Below are positions 1 to 6,745 of a stretch of DNA of 23,778 bases, piece after piece; positions within the stretch are counted from its first letter, which is position 1; each line of letters starts with the position of its first letter. The translations under genes and the position numbers were made by a program. Origin of the DNA: UBA1081 sp964495345 (GTDB lineage Bacteria > Bacillota > Clostridia > Oscillospirales > Acutalibacteraceae). The notes below the pieces were generated by a model that was not told the origin of the DNA, did not search any database, and saw only the letters and a list, made by a program, of their open reading frames with translations. The stretch is taken from contig CAZBVV010000019.1 of assembly GCA_964495345.1 (NCBI GenBank), forward strand, positions 1 through 23,778. Reading direction: 5' to 3'.

Positions 1-2
1 TT

Positions 3-1169
3 ATAAAAATGCTTCCTGACCGTCAGGCAAGATTTAATGCCGCAAAGGCTGAAATGCCGAAAATTTCGGATAATGCAACAGCTCTTGCAAAGGCACTTCA
101 TCCCAAAAGGCAGTATCTTAAAGTTGCCGATGTTAAAGTTATGTCCGAAGACTGCAAAAGCTTTACCCTTGTTCCCGATGAAGAAAGAGGCACAAAGGCT
201 CTTGCATATTTCGGTGCAGGTAAATATCTCACCGTTTTTGAAACCATTGAGGATATGCCCGTAACAAGAGCTTATTCTATTTCATCATCACCCAAGGATT
301 CACTTGAGGGTAGGTATGTTCTTACAATTAAGCTCGTTGAGGGCGGACTTATGTCCCGTTATATTTTCGATAATTGGGAAGTTGGTACTTGCGTTGAAGT
401 TTCAGCACCTGCCGGCAATTTTGAATATCAGCCTCTGCGTGATGCAAAAAAAGTTATCTGTCTTGCAGGCGGAAGCGGTATTACACCTTTTGTTTCAATG
501 GCAAATGCCATTGTTGACGGTGATGAAGATTTTGAAATGACACTTCTTTACGGCAGCAGAAATTATGATAACATTCTCTTCCGTGAGGAGCTTGACGAAG
601 TTGCGGCAAAGTGCAGCAAAATTAAGGTTGTTCACGTTTTAAGTGATGAAAATGCACAGATTCCCGACGGATGCGAAAAAGGCTTCATTACAGCAGAGCT
701 TATGAAAAAATACGCTCCCGAAAACGAAGCATATTCTGTTTTTCTTTGCGGACCGCAGCAGATGTATGCATTTGTTGATAAAGAACTTGAGAAGCTGAAT
801 CTTCCTAAAAAATATATAAGACACGAGATGTTCGGTGAATTCCATAATCCGCATACACAGGCAGATTATCCTGCAGGTATTCCCGAAACTGTAAAAATTA
901 CCGTTACAATTCAGGATAAGACATACATCATAAAAGGTAAGTCAACCGATTCTGTAATGCAGATTATTGAACAGAACGGACTTGCCGTACCTGCAAGATG
1001 CCGTAGCGGTGAATGCGGATTCTGTCATTCACACTTGATTTCGGGCAAGGTTTATGTGCCCAAGCACCTTGAATACCGCCGTCTTGCTGACTATAAGTTC
1101 GGCTGTATCCATCCTTGTTGCTCATTCCCTCTGACTGACCTTGAAATCAACGTTCCCCCAGCTAAATAA
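3..1169 (+). CDS. FAD/NAD(P)-binding oxidoreductase with C-terminal 2Fe-2S ferredoxin domain (5' partial)
   Basis: A flavin-dependent electron-transfer protein of the ferredoxin-NADP reductase fold fused to a plant-type [2Fe-2S] domain; it would pass electrons between NAD(P)H, FAD and the cluster. Residues are numbered from the ATG at 9. The FAD-binding barrel spans about 35-145 with RAYS at 87-90. The NAD-binding lobe spans about 146-270 with AGGSGITP at 153-160 and CGP at 247-249. The ferredoxin domain spans about 295-386 with Cys331, Cys336, Cys339 (C-x4-C-x2-C) and a fourth Cys at 370 or 371. The frame is open back to the window edge and only 8 bases precede the ATG, so the true start probably lies upstream. 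The physiological electron partner cannot be told from sequence; related proteins are annotated as Hcr-like or as phenol hydroxylase/vanillate reductase components. Confidence 0.9.
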   Translation: MKMLPDRQARFNAAKAEMPKISDNATALAKALHPKRQYLKVADVKVMSEDCKSFTLVPDEERGTKALAYFGAGKYLTVFETIEDMPVTRAYSISSSPKDSLEGRYVLTIKLVEGGLMSRYIFDNWEVGTCVEVSAPAGNFEYQPLRDAKKVICLAGGSGITPFVSMANAIVDGDEDFEMTLLYGSRNYDNILFREELDEVAAKCSKIKVVHVLSDENAQIPDGCEKGFITAELMKKYAPENEAYSVFLCGPQQMYAFVDKELEKLNLPKKYIRHEMFGEFHNPHTQADYPAGIPETVKITVTIQDKTYIIKGKSTDSVMQIIEQNGLAVPARCRSGECGFCHSHLISGKVYVPKHLEYRRLADYKFGCIHPCCSFPLTDLEINVPPAK

Positions 1170-1176
1170 TCAAATG

Positions 1177-1206
1177 TCCCGATGCATTGCATCGGGATAT
1201 TTTTTA
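1177..1206 (+). terminator. Intrinsic terminator after the oxidoreductase gene
   Basis: The perfect stem CCCGATGCA/TGCATCGGG lies 8 bases after the stop codon and is followed by a T-rich tract (1199-1205). It lies between two convergent genes and may also slow minus-strand transcription, although the minus-side T tract is poor. Confidence 0.85.
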
Positions 1207-1230
1207 ACTCTGTTTGATATAAGATAAAGT

Positions 1231-2550
1231 CTATTGTTTATTTTTATGCATTTCCTTAATAATAAATCCTACTGCCAAAACAGCTGTAATGCCTTCTGCT
1301 GCGGTGATTGCCCACCATATTCCGTTTCCGTTCATAATCATTGGAAGAGTAGAGATAAGAGCAATCGGCAATATCATTCCTCGCAGGAGAGAAATCAGAG
1401 TTGCGCCATTTGCTTTTGCTACGGATTGAAGATAAGCCATAACAAACATATTTATCGCCATCGGGAAAAAAGACAACGCACAAACCCTAATGATATAAGG
1501 AGCAATCTGTTCAACCTCTGGTGTGGTTTTCATAAACACAGATGCGATTTGCGAGGGGAACAATGCACATATTCCGAAACTGACAATGCCGAAAATAATC
1601 GCAGTTATCATTCCTGTTTTTAGGACTTCATTGTATCGCTTATGCTGACCGGCTCCGTAATTTTCAGAAACAATCGGTTGCGCTGCCTGACCGATGCCCG
1701 AAAAAATGCTCAGGAAAAGTGCTGAAATTGTGCCGAGAAATCCGTAAACCGCAAGTGCCGATGTACCTGAATATTTCATAATCTGATTGTTTATTACAAA
1801 TGATACAACGGTCATTGCAATTTGCGAAAGTCCAGCACCAAATCCCAATACTGTAATTTTTTTAACCGCCACAAACCATTTATACGGTTTTGCAATATGT
1901 AAAGAAGTTTTTCCGAGCAGGATATAAGCAATAAGTATAACAGTCTGAATAAGAGAGCCGCATACCGTTGCCAATGCAGCACCTTCCATTCCCATATTTA
2001 AAGGGAAAACCAACACAATATCGCCGATGATATTGATAACACCGCCGATTAATGTTACAACCATTACAAATCTCGGAGAACCGTCGGTTCGTATAAATGA
2101 GCCGAGAAAAGGCACGAGTACAAAAGACGGAAAAGCCGCAAAAATCCATTTGCCGTATTCATAAGCATATGGAAGAAGAATGTCATCTGCACCGCATAAT
2201 CGGTAGAGAGGTTTTTGCAAAAATATGCCCACTATCCATAAAACAACGGTAATTATTCCTACATATAAAAGTGATGCTGTGAAATATGCGTCACCTTTTT
2301 CGTGATTTCCTTCACCTCTGGATTTGCTCATAAGCACCGAACCGCCAACACCGAAAAGTAATGCAATGAAGGTTGCTATAGTAAAAGGGGGCATAAGAAC
2401 CGCACACGCAGCAGTTCCGTTCGGGCCTATATCCTGACCGATCACAATGGTATCAACAAAGCTGTATATCGCAACGGCGACGGCAGAACTGACAGCAGGA
2501 ACAAGAAATTTAAAAAATAATTTTTTGGGGTTGTCAGTCAACAGATTCAT
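1231..2550 (-). CDS. MATE family efflux transporter
   Basis: A polytopic membrane protein of about 439 residues, the normal length for the multidrug and toxic compound extrusion (MATE) family, which exports cationic drugs or metabolites in exchange for Na+ or H+. It begins MNLLTDNPKKLFFKFLVPAV, the usual MATE opening (short cytoplasmic helix, then the first membrane segment), and contains about 12 hydrophobic segments in two related halves. I chose the ATG at 2550 because GAGGAG sits 9 bases upstream; a longer reading from a TTG at 2568 would start inside that ribosome binding site. It is a single-gene unit, convergent with the oxidoreductase gene and behind a promoter candidate at 2652-2680. 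The substrate cannot be predicted. Its C-terminus ends in Asn-Lys-Gln. Confidence 0.93.
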   Translation of the reverse strand: MNLLTDNPKKLFFKFLVPAVSSAVAVAIYSFVDTIVIGQDIGPNGTAACAVLMPPFTIATFIALLFGVGGSVLMSKSRGEGNHEKGDAYFTASLLYVGIITVVLWIVGIFLQKPLYRLCGADDILLPYAYEYGKWIFAAFPSFVLVPFLGSFIRTDGSPRFVMVVTLIGGVINIIGDIVLVFPLNMGMEGAALATVCGSLIQTVILIAYILLGKTSLHIAKPYKWFVAVKKITVLGFGAGLSQIAMTVVSFVINNQIMKYSGTSALAVYGFLGTISALFLSIFSGIGQAAQPIVSENYGAGQHKRYNEVLKTGMITAIIFGIVSFGICALFPSQIASVFMKTTPEVEQIAPYIIRVCALSFFPMAINMFVMAYLQSVAKANGATLISLLRGMILPIALISTLPMIMNGNGIWWAITAAEGITAVLAVGFIIKEMHKNKQ

Positions 2551-2651
2551 TTTTTTAATACTCCTCAAATTCTTCTTTTAGCCTTGCTCCGTAAAATCCG
2601 GAAGCTTCAATAAAAACTTACGGTATTTTTCTTATGTAGTTTTCTATTCTG

Positions 2652-2680
2652 ATTATAAACAGATGAAAATCCCCGTTCAT
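2652..2680 (-). promoter_or_regulatory. Candidate sigma-A promoter for the MATE gene
   Basis: On the minus strand ATGAAC (2675-2680) and TATAAT (2652-2657) are separated by 17 bases, about 100 bases upstream of the MATE start codon. The -10 is perfect and the -35 matches 4 of 6. The -35 lies inside the terminator stem of the upstream tRNA. Confidence 0.5.
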
Positions 2681-2690
2681 ATGAACGAGG
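2665..2690 (-). terminator. Terminator of the tRNA-Leu transcript
   Basis: The minus strand reads CCTCGTTCAT/ATGAACGGGG (2671-2690), a 10-bp stem with one G-U pair and almost no loop, followed by ATTTTC. It begins 5 bases after the encoded CCA end of the tRNA. Confidence 0.65.
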
Positions 2691-2698
2691 ACTTTTGG

Positions 2699-2782
2699 TG
2701 CGGATAACAGGACTTGAACCTGCACGATATTGCTACCATTAGAACCTGAATCTAACGCGTCTGCCAATTCCGCCACATCCGC
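2699..2782 (-). tRNA. tRNA-Leu (anticodon CAG)
   Basis: Class II tRNA with a long variable arm. The acceptor stem GCGGATG (2776-2782) pairs with TATCCGC near the 3' end (with one G-U pair), followed by discriminator A at 2699 and a genome-encoded CCA at 2696-2698. The D arm contains GGCGGAATTGGCAGAC. The anticodon stem is TTAGA/TCTAA and the loop TTCAGGT gives anticodon CAG (codon CUG). The T loop is in GGTTCAAGTCC. Upstream lie incomplete copies of its 5' half; this is the only complete tRNA visible here. Confidence 0.95.
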
Positions 2783-3135
2783 AAATCTATTAAGTTGTAA
2801 TTAATCTGAACGGGCGCGTGACTCTTGCGGTGCCCAAAATTCTTAGCTCGCTGTTCGCATCGCAGAATTTTGACCGCTACGCCATTTCGTTCTCCTTTCA
2901 TCCGCCACCGGCGGCAGTCGAACTCAATGCTGCCAATTCCGCCACATCCGCAAATCTATTAAGTTGTAATTAATCTGAACGGGCNNNNNNNNNNNNNNNN
3001 NNNNNNNNNNNNNNNNNNNNNNNNNNNNNNNNNNNNNNNNNNNNNNNNNNNNNNNNNNNNNNNNNNNNNNNNNNNNNNNNNNNNTCCGCCACCGGCGGCA
3101 GTCGAACTCAATGCTGCCAATTCCGCCACATCCGC
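2761..3135 (-). repeat. Tandem repeat array built on the 5' half of the tRNA-Leu, about 169-bp unit
   Basis: The segment CTGCCAATTCCGCCACATCC, which is the acceptor and D arm of the tRNA-Leu, occurs at 2761, 2930 and 3114. The first and second copies are 169 bases apart and share at least 55 identical bases up to the gap. In copies 2 and 3 the tRNA sequence breaks off after the D arm and is replaced by a GC-rich module (2901-2930 and 3085-3114) holding hairpins CCGCC/GGCGG and GGCAG/CTGCC with a GTTCGA loop like a T arm. The unit also contains the inverted repeat CAAAATTCT/AGAATTTTG (about 2835-2880). The copy number is unknown because the assembly gap lies within the array. No open reading frame of credible quality is present. 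Confidence 0.85.
2985..3084. other. Assembly gap (100 N)
   Basis: Exactly 100 N, the usual placeholder for a scaffold gap of unknown length. Both edges lie within copies of the same repeat, so the assembler most likely broke on the tandem array. Confidence 0.98.
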
Positions 3136-3139
3136 AAAT

Positions 3140-3172
3140 AAAAAATCTCTCAAAATTTTACACGGCGAGAGA
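3140..3172 (-). terminator. Possible leader terminator or attenuator upstream of the tRNA repeat array
   Basis: On the minus strand TCTCTC (3167-3172) pairs with GAGAGA (3146-3151) across a 15-base loop, followed by ATTTTTTATTT. It lies between the promoter at 3225-3253 and the first tRNA-like copy. The short stem and large loop make it weak. Confidence 0.35.
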
Positions 3173-3201
3173 AACCGAGGCGGGCAATTAAGCTGATCCG
3201 C

Positions 3202-3220
3202 AAGCTTGAATATCAAGCTT
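3202..3220 (-). other. Hairpin at the expected 5' end of the tRNA-array transcript
   Basis: AAGCTTGA/TCAAGCTT forms an 8-bp stem with a 3-base loop and starts 4 bases after the -10 box of the promoter at 3225-3253. There is no T tract on the minus strand, so it is not a simple terminator; it may cap the 5' end of the transcript. Confidence 0.5.
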
Positions 3221-3224
3221 CAAT

Positions 3225-3253
3225 ATAATAACATTTTTAATTGTTTTTGTCAA
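3225..3253 (-). promoter_or_regulatory. Near-consensus sigma-A promoter reading into the tRNA-Leu array
   Basis: The minus strand carries TTGACA (3248-3253), a 17-base spacer and TATTAT (3225-3230), with TG near the extended -10 position. No protein gene lies downstream for more than 600 bases, so the tRNA-like copies and the tRNA-Leu are the natural target. Confidence 0.8.
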
Positions 3254-3264
3254 TAGTTTTATTG

Positions 3265-3810
3265 TTAAAACTCGTATGATTTATAACATTTACCTGTTTC
3301 AAGATTTTTCCATACGAACAGATTGTTTTCCAAAATCATGTAGCTGTGAGGGCTGTTTTCCTTTGGAATTGAAACAGAGCCGGGATTCAGATATACAAAG
3401 CCGTCACAATCTGTTATTTTCGGCACATGGGTATGTCCGCAAAGCAGAATATCACCTTTTGCAAGAGGGGGTGGGGTAGTTTCGTTGAATTTATGTCCGT
3501 GAGTGGCATAAATGAGCTTGTCACCACTCGGTACAACGCTGTAATCAGCAAGAATAGGGAAGTCGAGCACCATCTGGTCAACCTCGGTATCGCAATTACC
3601 TCTTACACAGAAAATTTTATCTTTCAAAGGATTGAGAATTGCAATAACCTCTTTTGGAGCGTACTCTTTGGGCAGGTCGTTTCTCGGTCCGTGATAAAGA
3701 ATATCACCAAGCAGTAAAATTCTATCTGCGTTTTCGTCTTTAAAGGCTTCAACAAGCATTCTGCAATAGTACGCTGAGCCGTGAATGTCCGATGCAATAA
3801 GTAGTTTCAT
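3265..3810 (-). CDS. YfcE/MJ0936-type metallophosphodiesterase
   Basis: A 181-residue cytoplasmic calcineurin-like phosphoesterase that hydrolyses phosphodiester or phosphomonoester substrates with two divalent metal ions. All family motifs are present: SDIHG (Asp8, His10), GDILYHGPR (Asp36), GNCD (Asn72), ATHGH (His104), GHTH (His126, His128) and NPGS. The length is typical of YfcE. The ATG at 3810 follows GAGGAA, which overlaps the stop of the flippase gene 2 bases upstream, so the two are translationally coupled as the last genes of the licD operon. In vitro, YfcE enzymes cleave model diesters; the natural substrate is unknown. Context suggests a phosphodiester from polymer or headgroup turnover, but that is inference. 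Confidence 0.92.
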   Translation of the reverse strand: MKLLIASDIHGSAYYCRMLVEAFKDENADRILLLGDILYHGPRNDLPKEYAPKEVIAILNPLKDKIFCVRGNCDTEVDQMVLDFPILADYSVVPSGDKLIYATHGHKFNETTPPPLAKGDILLCGHTHVPKITDCDGFVYLNPGSVSIPKENSPHSYMILENNLFVWKNLETGKCYKSYEF

Positions 3811-3812
3811 AT

Positions 3813-5039
3813 TTATTCCTCAATTTGAACTTTTGAGTCAGTTTTTACAAATCCTACAATGGCGGTTATTATAAATTTTGCGGCATTCGTTATGAGTAAC
3901 GCAATTGTAATGCCCCAAATTCCCATTGAAATTGTAAGAGGTATTACCGTTACGGCGTAAATGATGATGTATACAATATTGATGTACATTTGGAACTTTT
4001 CACTTGCAACTCTTAAAATAACAGTCATAAGACAGTTTGCAATAAAGTAGAAAATCTGACCTGCGTTGGCAAGAAAGAAATACTGTTTCGCCTCATCAAA
4101 TACTTCGGGATGTAAGAATTTTACAACTATCATTGATGCAACATAGCAAGCAAAAAGTGCAACAATTCCAATACCAAAAAGCACAAGTACAAAAGCGGCA
4201 ATCATCTTTTTTGTAACTTTACCATCGTATTTTGTAAGATAGCCAATAAGTACGCCGTTGAGAGGTGTTGTGAGCAAAGAAACGACCTTGCCCATAAGTG
4301 TTGCAACATAGAATGTTGTAACGGCTTCACCGTTTATTGCAAGACCGAGAATAATTTTATCAGCCTGCTGTGCGATTGCAGATAGTATATTTGTAGCAGA
4401 AAGGATACCCACGGATTTCATTGAATCCTTGAATTCGGGTGAACGGGTAAGCAGATTTTTACCTTTGAAAATGTCACCGTGAAGAGCTACAAATATAACT
4501 GCGGCAAGTTCACCGAGAATAAATATAAGCATCCATTGTTCAGAGATGTATCTGAACACAAGAAGTCCGATGCAGTATCCTGCCGTGATGATTGCATAAT
4601 AAACAAAAAAACCTTTATAATTGAGTTTGATACGGTAATTTACATCGCCGTAATATCTGAGAACGGTAACTACCATCAGAATGGTAAGAAGAATAAAATG
4701 AGCTGCATTAAAAGATTTGTATATAAGCAGAGTTCCTGCAGAAACAGCTATGCACGAAACAGAAATTATTGTAAGGAATATGTTATAATCGCCGTTTGTG
4801 TCTTTTTTGTCCCTCGCACGCACCATTCTTGAATAATTTGCGGCAACACCAAAAGTCGTACCCATAATAGATACGACTGCGATTATTGACTGATAATCAC
4901 CGAATGCTTCGTTTCCTACCCATTTTCTTAACAGTGAGTATATAAGAAATTGAAGCGTGCCGTTCATCAGCATAAGTCCTGCAACACTGAAAATCAGGTC
5001 GGAGGCTATTGTGAACACTGTTTTTTTGTTTTTTAACAT
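3813..5039 (-). CDS. Polysaccharide/teichoic-acid type flippase (Wzx/MOP superfamily)
   Basis: A 408-residue integral membrane protein with about 12 hydrophobic segments, opening SDLIFSVAGLMLMNGTLQFL and containing NEAFGDYQSI, the pattern of oligosaccharide flippases in the MOP superfamily. Such proteins move lipid-linked oligosaccharide or polymer precursors across the membrane. The ATG at 5039 has GGAAG about 10 bases upstream. It lies 14 bases after the cytidylyltransferase gene and 2 bases before the phosphodiesterase gene, within the licD operon. The cargo is unknown; the neighbouring LicD and CTP-transferase genes suggest a phospho-decorated polymer. It is not part of a large glycosyltransferase cluster here, so the polymer backbone must be made elsewhere. 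Confidence 0.85.
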   Translation of the reverse strand: MLKNKKTVFTIASDLIFSVAGLMLMNGTLQFLIYSLLRKWVGNEAFGDYQSIIAVVSIMGTTFGVAANYSRMVRARDKKDTNGDYNIFLTIISVSCIAVSAGTLLIYKSFNAAHFILLTILMVVTVLRYYGDVNYRIKLNYKGFFVYYAIITAGYCIGLLVFRYISEQWMLIFILGELAAVIFVALHGDIFKGKNLLTRSPEFKDSMKSVGILSATNILSAIAQQADKIILGLAINGEAVTTFYVATLMGKVVSLLTTPLNGVLIGYLTKYDGKVTKKMIAAFVLVLFGIGIVALFACYVASMIVVKFLHPEVFDEAKQYFFLANAGQIFYFIANCLMTVILRVASEKFQMYINIVYIIIYAVTVIPLTISMGIWGITIALLITNAAKFIITAIVGFVKTDSKVQIEE

Positions 5040-5053
5040 TATGAAGCTTCCAA

Positions 5054-5704
5054 TTATTTATTATTTTGGTTCATAACATACTCTGCGTATTTTAACTCGA
5101 AATCGTATGTCAGTTTAAGATTGTTTTTAAAATTAAAGTTAAGGTACTTTGTTGTTTCCCTGGGCATTTGCCATGCAAGCTCCTGGCTGGGGAATGTTGT
5201 TGTAAAGTGAGGAATAAGAGTCTTAAAGCGGAATGCCTCGGGTGACTGTGTCATGTAATACTGCTCACGGTCAAGAGGATCGTAATCATAGTTACCCAAT
5301 GCACCTGTTATCTTCTGACAGGTGATAACTGCATCATATTCCTTTGTTTTTGTAAGATAATCGTCAATAAGCTCGCTTGTAACGAAAGGTGCAACCGCAT
5401 CAAGAATAATAATGCTTTCACATTCGGGATAGTTTGCCTGAATGTGGTCGAATGCACTTTTGAGTGAATCAAGACGCTCTTTGCCGTTAGGAGCAAAATC
5501 GCAACCTGAATTTTTAAGATAATCCGAATAATCAATGCATGATGGATCCATAACGACGATAATCTTGTCCGCAACCTTCGAACCTTTCGCCGCATCAATA
5601 ACATAATCAATAACAGGTCTGCCGTTCAGCAGACAATACTGCTTGGGTCTGTCCGCACCGAAACGGTTTCCTACGCCACCTGACATAATTATAATAATAT
5701 TCAT
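5054..5704 (-). CDS. IspD/TarI-family CTP-dependent cytidylyltransferase
   Basis: A 216-residue nucleotidyltransferase that would join CMP from CTP to a phosphorylated alcohol. The N-terminal loop SGGVGNRFGADRPKQY (8-23) matches the AGGxGxR...PKQ signature of IspD/TarI. A second active-site block reads LDAVAPFV (101-108), where most family members have DAARPFV or a close variant, so an arginine is missing. I start at the ATG at 5704 because AGGTGA lies 5 bases before it; a longer GTG reading begins inside that site. It is 15 bases downstream of licD. Making CDP-choline, CDP-glycerol or CDP-ribitol for LicD-dependent transfer is more likely than the isoprenoid IspD reaction in this context, but the substrate is inferred. 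Confidence 0.85.
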   Translation of the reverse strand: MNIIIIMSGGVGNRFGADRPKQYCLLNGRPVIDYVIDAAKGSKVADKIIVVMDPSCIDYSDYLKNSGCDFAPNGKERLDSLKSAFDHIQANYPECESIIILDAVAPFVTSELIDDYLTKTKEYDAVITCQKITGALGNYDYDPLDREQYYMTQSPEAFRFKTLIPHFTTTFPSQELAWQMPRETTKYLNFNFKNNLKLTYDFELKYAEYVMNQNNK

Positions 5705-5719
5705 TGAAATCACCTGTAA

Positions 5720-6607
5720 TTAAAAAATTTCTGTTTTCAAAAGTTCAAAATGACCGGGATGCCTGTGCTTTTCAGCAGGGAGCTCCTGCCAGTTTGTATA
5801 AAGATATTCAAGCACCTTGATATACTCCTGCGGTGCCATGGCCATATCATCTCTGATAGGTACTTTTGTGTAAGATGCAAAAAAGTCCTTGGGAAACACG
5901 TTCCTGTGCTGAACGGGAAGAGGTACGCTCGGTTTAAAGTACATATCACCGCTACCCGTAGGAGTCTTGTTTACACAGTCTTCGTACATTTTGTAAATTT
6001 TTGCCATAGGCAGCATTTTGCCGATTGTTGTAAGTACACCTACCTGCATTTTTTGGATAAATGAGTAGTTTGAGCTGTCTGTGGGGATGAGTCTGTGTCC
6101 CATAGCAAGTCCGTAAATTGTTTTAACTTTAAATATCTGTGACTTTACACTTTCTTTTGTTGTATCGTGCAGACAATAAAGTTCAATGAAGATTCTGTTC
6201 ATTCTTGTGTCGTTTGCAAAATTGTTTTTGCCGCCGTCTGTACTGAATGAATTTACAGCCTTACTGTTTCTGTAATAAATTCTGGGAATGAAATCACAAA
6301 AATATTCGCCGTATTCGTTGTAGTTGATAAATTCAAATTCATCACCCAATTCTGTGGGAAGAACGCTTAAAAGCTTGTTAAAATCATCTCGTTTAAGGTC
6401 AATGTCAATATCGTCATCCCAAGGGATAAAATCCTTATGACGGATTGCACCTAAAAGAGTACCGCCGCTTAATGAGTAATGAAGATTGTATTTTTCACAA
6501 ATCCTGTCTACTTCTCGAAGAATTTTAAGCTCGATGCCCTGAATTTCGTGAAGCTTTGCTTTTTGCTCGTCTGTGAAGTCTTTATAAAGCTGTTGTGAAA
6601 TTTCCAT
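5720..6607 (-). CDS. LicD family phosphotransferase
   Basis: About 295 residues. LicD proteins belong to the nucleotidyltransferase-fold superfamily and transfer phosphocholine or a related phospho-group from a CDP-linked donor to surface glycans. The diagnostic block is present: SLSGGTLLGAIRHKDFIPWD at about 45-64, continuing into DDIDID, with the catalytic aspartates. The ATG at 6607 (MEISQQLYKD) has AGAAGG 9 bases upstream; an earlier TTG would add 10 residues and lacks a site. It is the first gene of the minus-strand operon, behind the promoter at 6641-6669. The acceptor and the transferred group are unknown; choline, ethanolamine and polyol phosphates are possible. Confidence 0.9.
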   Translation of the reverse strand: MEISQQLYKDFTDEQKAKLHEIQGIELKILREVDRICEKYNLHYSLSGGTLLGAIRHKDFIPWDDDIDIDLKRDDFNKLLSVLPTELGDEFEFINYNEYGEYFCDFIPRIYYRNSKAVNSFSTDGGKNNFANDTRMNRIFIELYCLHDTTKESVKSQIFKVKTIYGLAMGHRLIPTDSSNYSFIQKMQVGVLTTIGKMLPMAKIYKMYEDCVNKTPTGSGDMYFKPSVPLPVQHRNVFPKDFFASYTKVPIRDDMAMAPQEYIKVLEYLYTNWQELPAEKHRHPGHFELLKTEIF

Positions 6608-6640
6608 GTTAAAGTACCTTCTCACATAATTAATCAATTT

Positions 6641-6669
6641 ATTTTATCACAATTTATACCCATTTGCAA
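6641..6669 (-). promoter_or_regulatory. Sigma-A promoter of the licD operon
   Basis: The minus strand has TTGCAA (6664-6669), a 17-base spacer and TAAAAT (6641-6646), with an extended -10 (TGA before the hexamer). It lies 34 bases upstream of the licD ATG and is back to back with the promoter of the divergent operon. Confidence 0.75.
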
Positions 6670-6687
6670 CACTTTATTAATTAATTG

Positions 6688-6716
6688 TTGAACTTTACTT
6701 TGTTAAGTGGTATACT
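6688..6716 (+). promoter_or_regulatory. Sigma-A promoter of the glycerophosphodiesterase operon
   Basis: TTGAAC (6688-6693), a 17-base spacer and TATACT (6711-6716), 29 bases before the ATG at 6746. It is separated from the opposing licD promoter by only 18 bases, so one regulator could control both. Confidence 0.78.
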
Positions 6717-6745
6717 CTAAACAGTATTAACGGAGGTATTTTAGC

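Noticed and set aside
1234..1623. Plus-strand frame of 129 codons opposite the MATE gene
   Set aside because: It is the antisense shadow of a well-supported membrane protein gene, with Ser/Asn/His-rich nonsense sequence and no binding site.
2550..2645. Riboswitch in the MATE leader
   Set aside because: There is a CCGTAA/TTACGG pairing in the roughly 95-base leader, but no recognised aptamer core and no clear terminator/antiterminator pair.
2930..3135. Additional intact tRNA genes in the repeat copies
   Set aside because: The copies keep only the acceptor 5' strand and D arm; no anticodon arm or matching 3' acceptor strand is present.
2761..3135. CRISPR array
   Set aside because: The repeated block is tRNA-derived with a 169-base period and the intervening DNA is repeated as well, so there are no short repeats with unique spacers, and no cas genes lie nearby.
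2959..3216. Minus-strand open frame of 85 codons across the gap
   Set aside because: It exists only because the N run has no stop codons; the flanks are tRNA-derived repeat with no binding site or protein-like sequence.
5704..5713. GTG start for the cytidylyltransferase
   Set aside because: The GTG lies inside the AGGTGA ribosome binding site of the downstream ATG.
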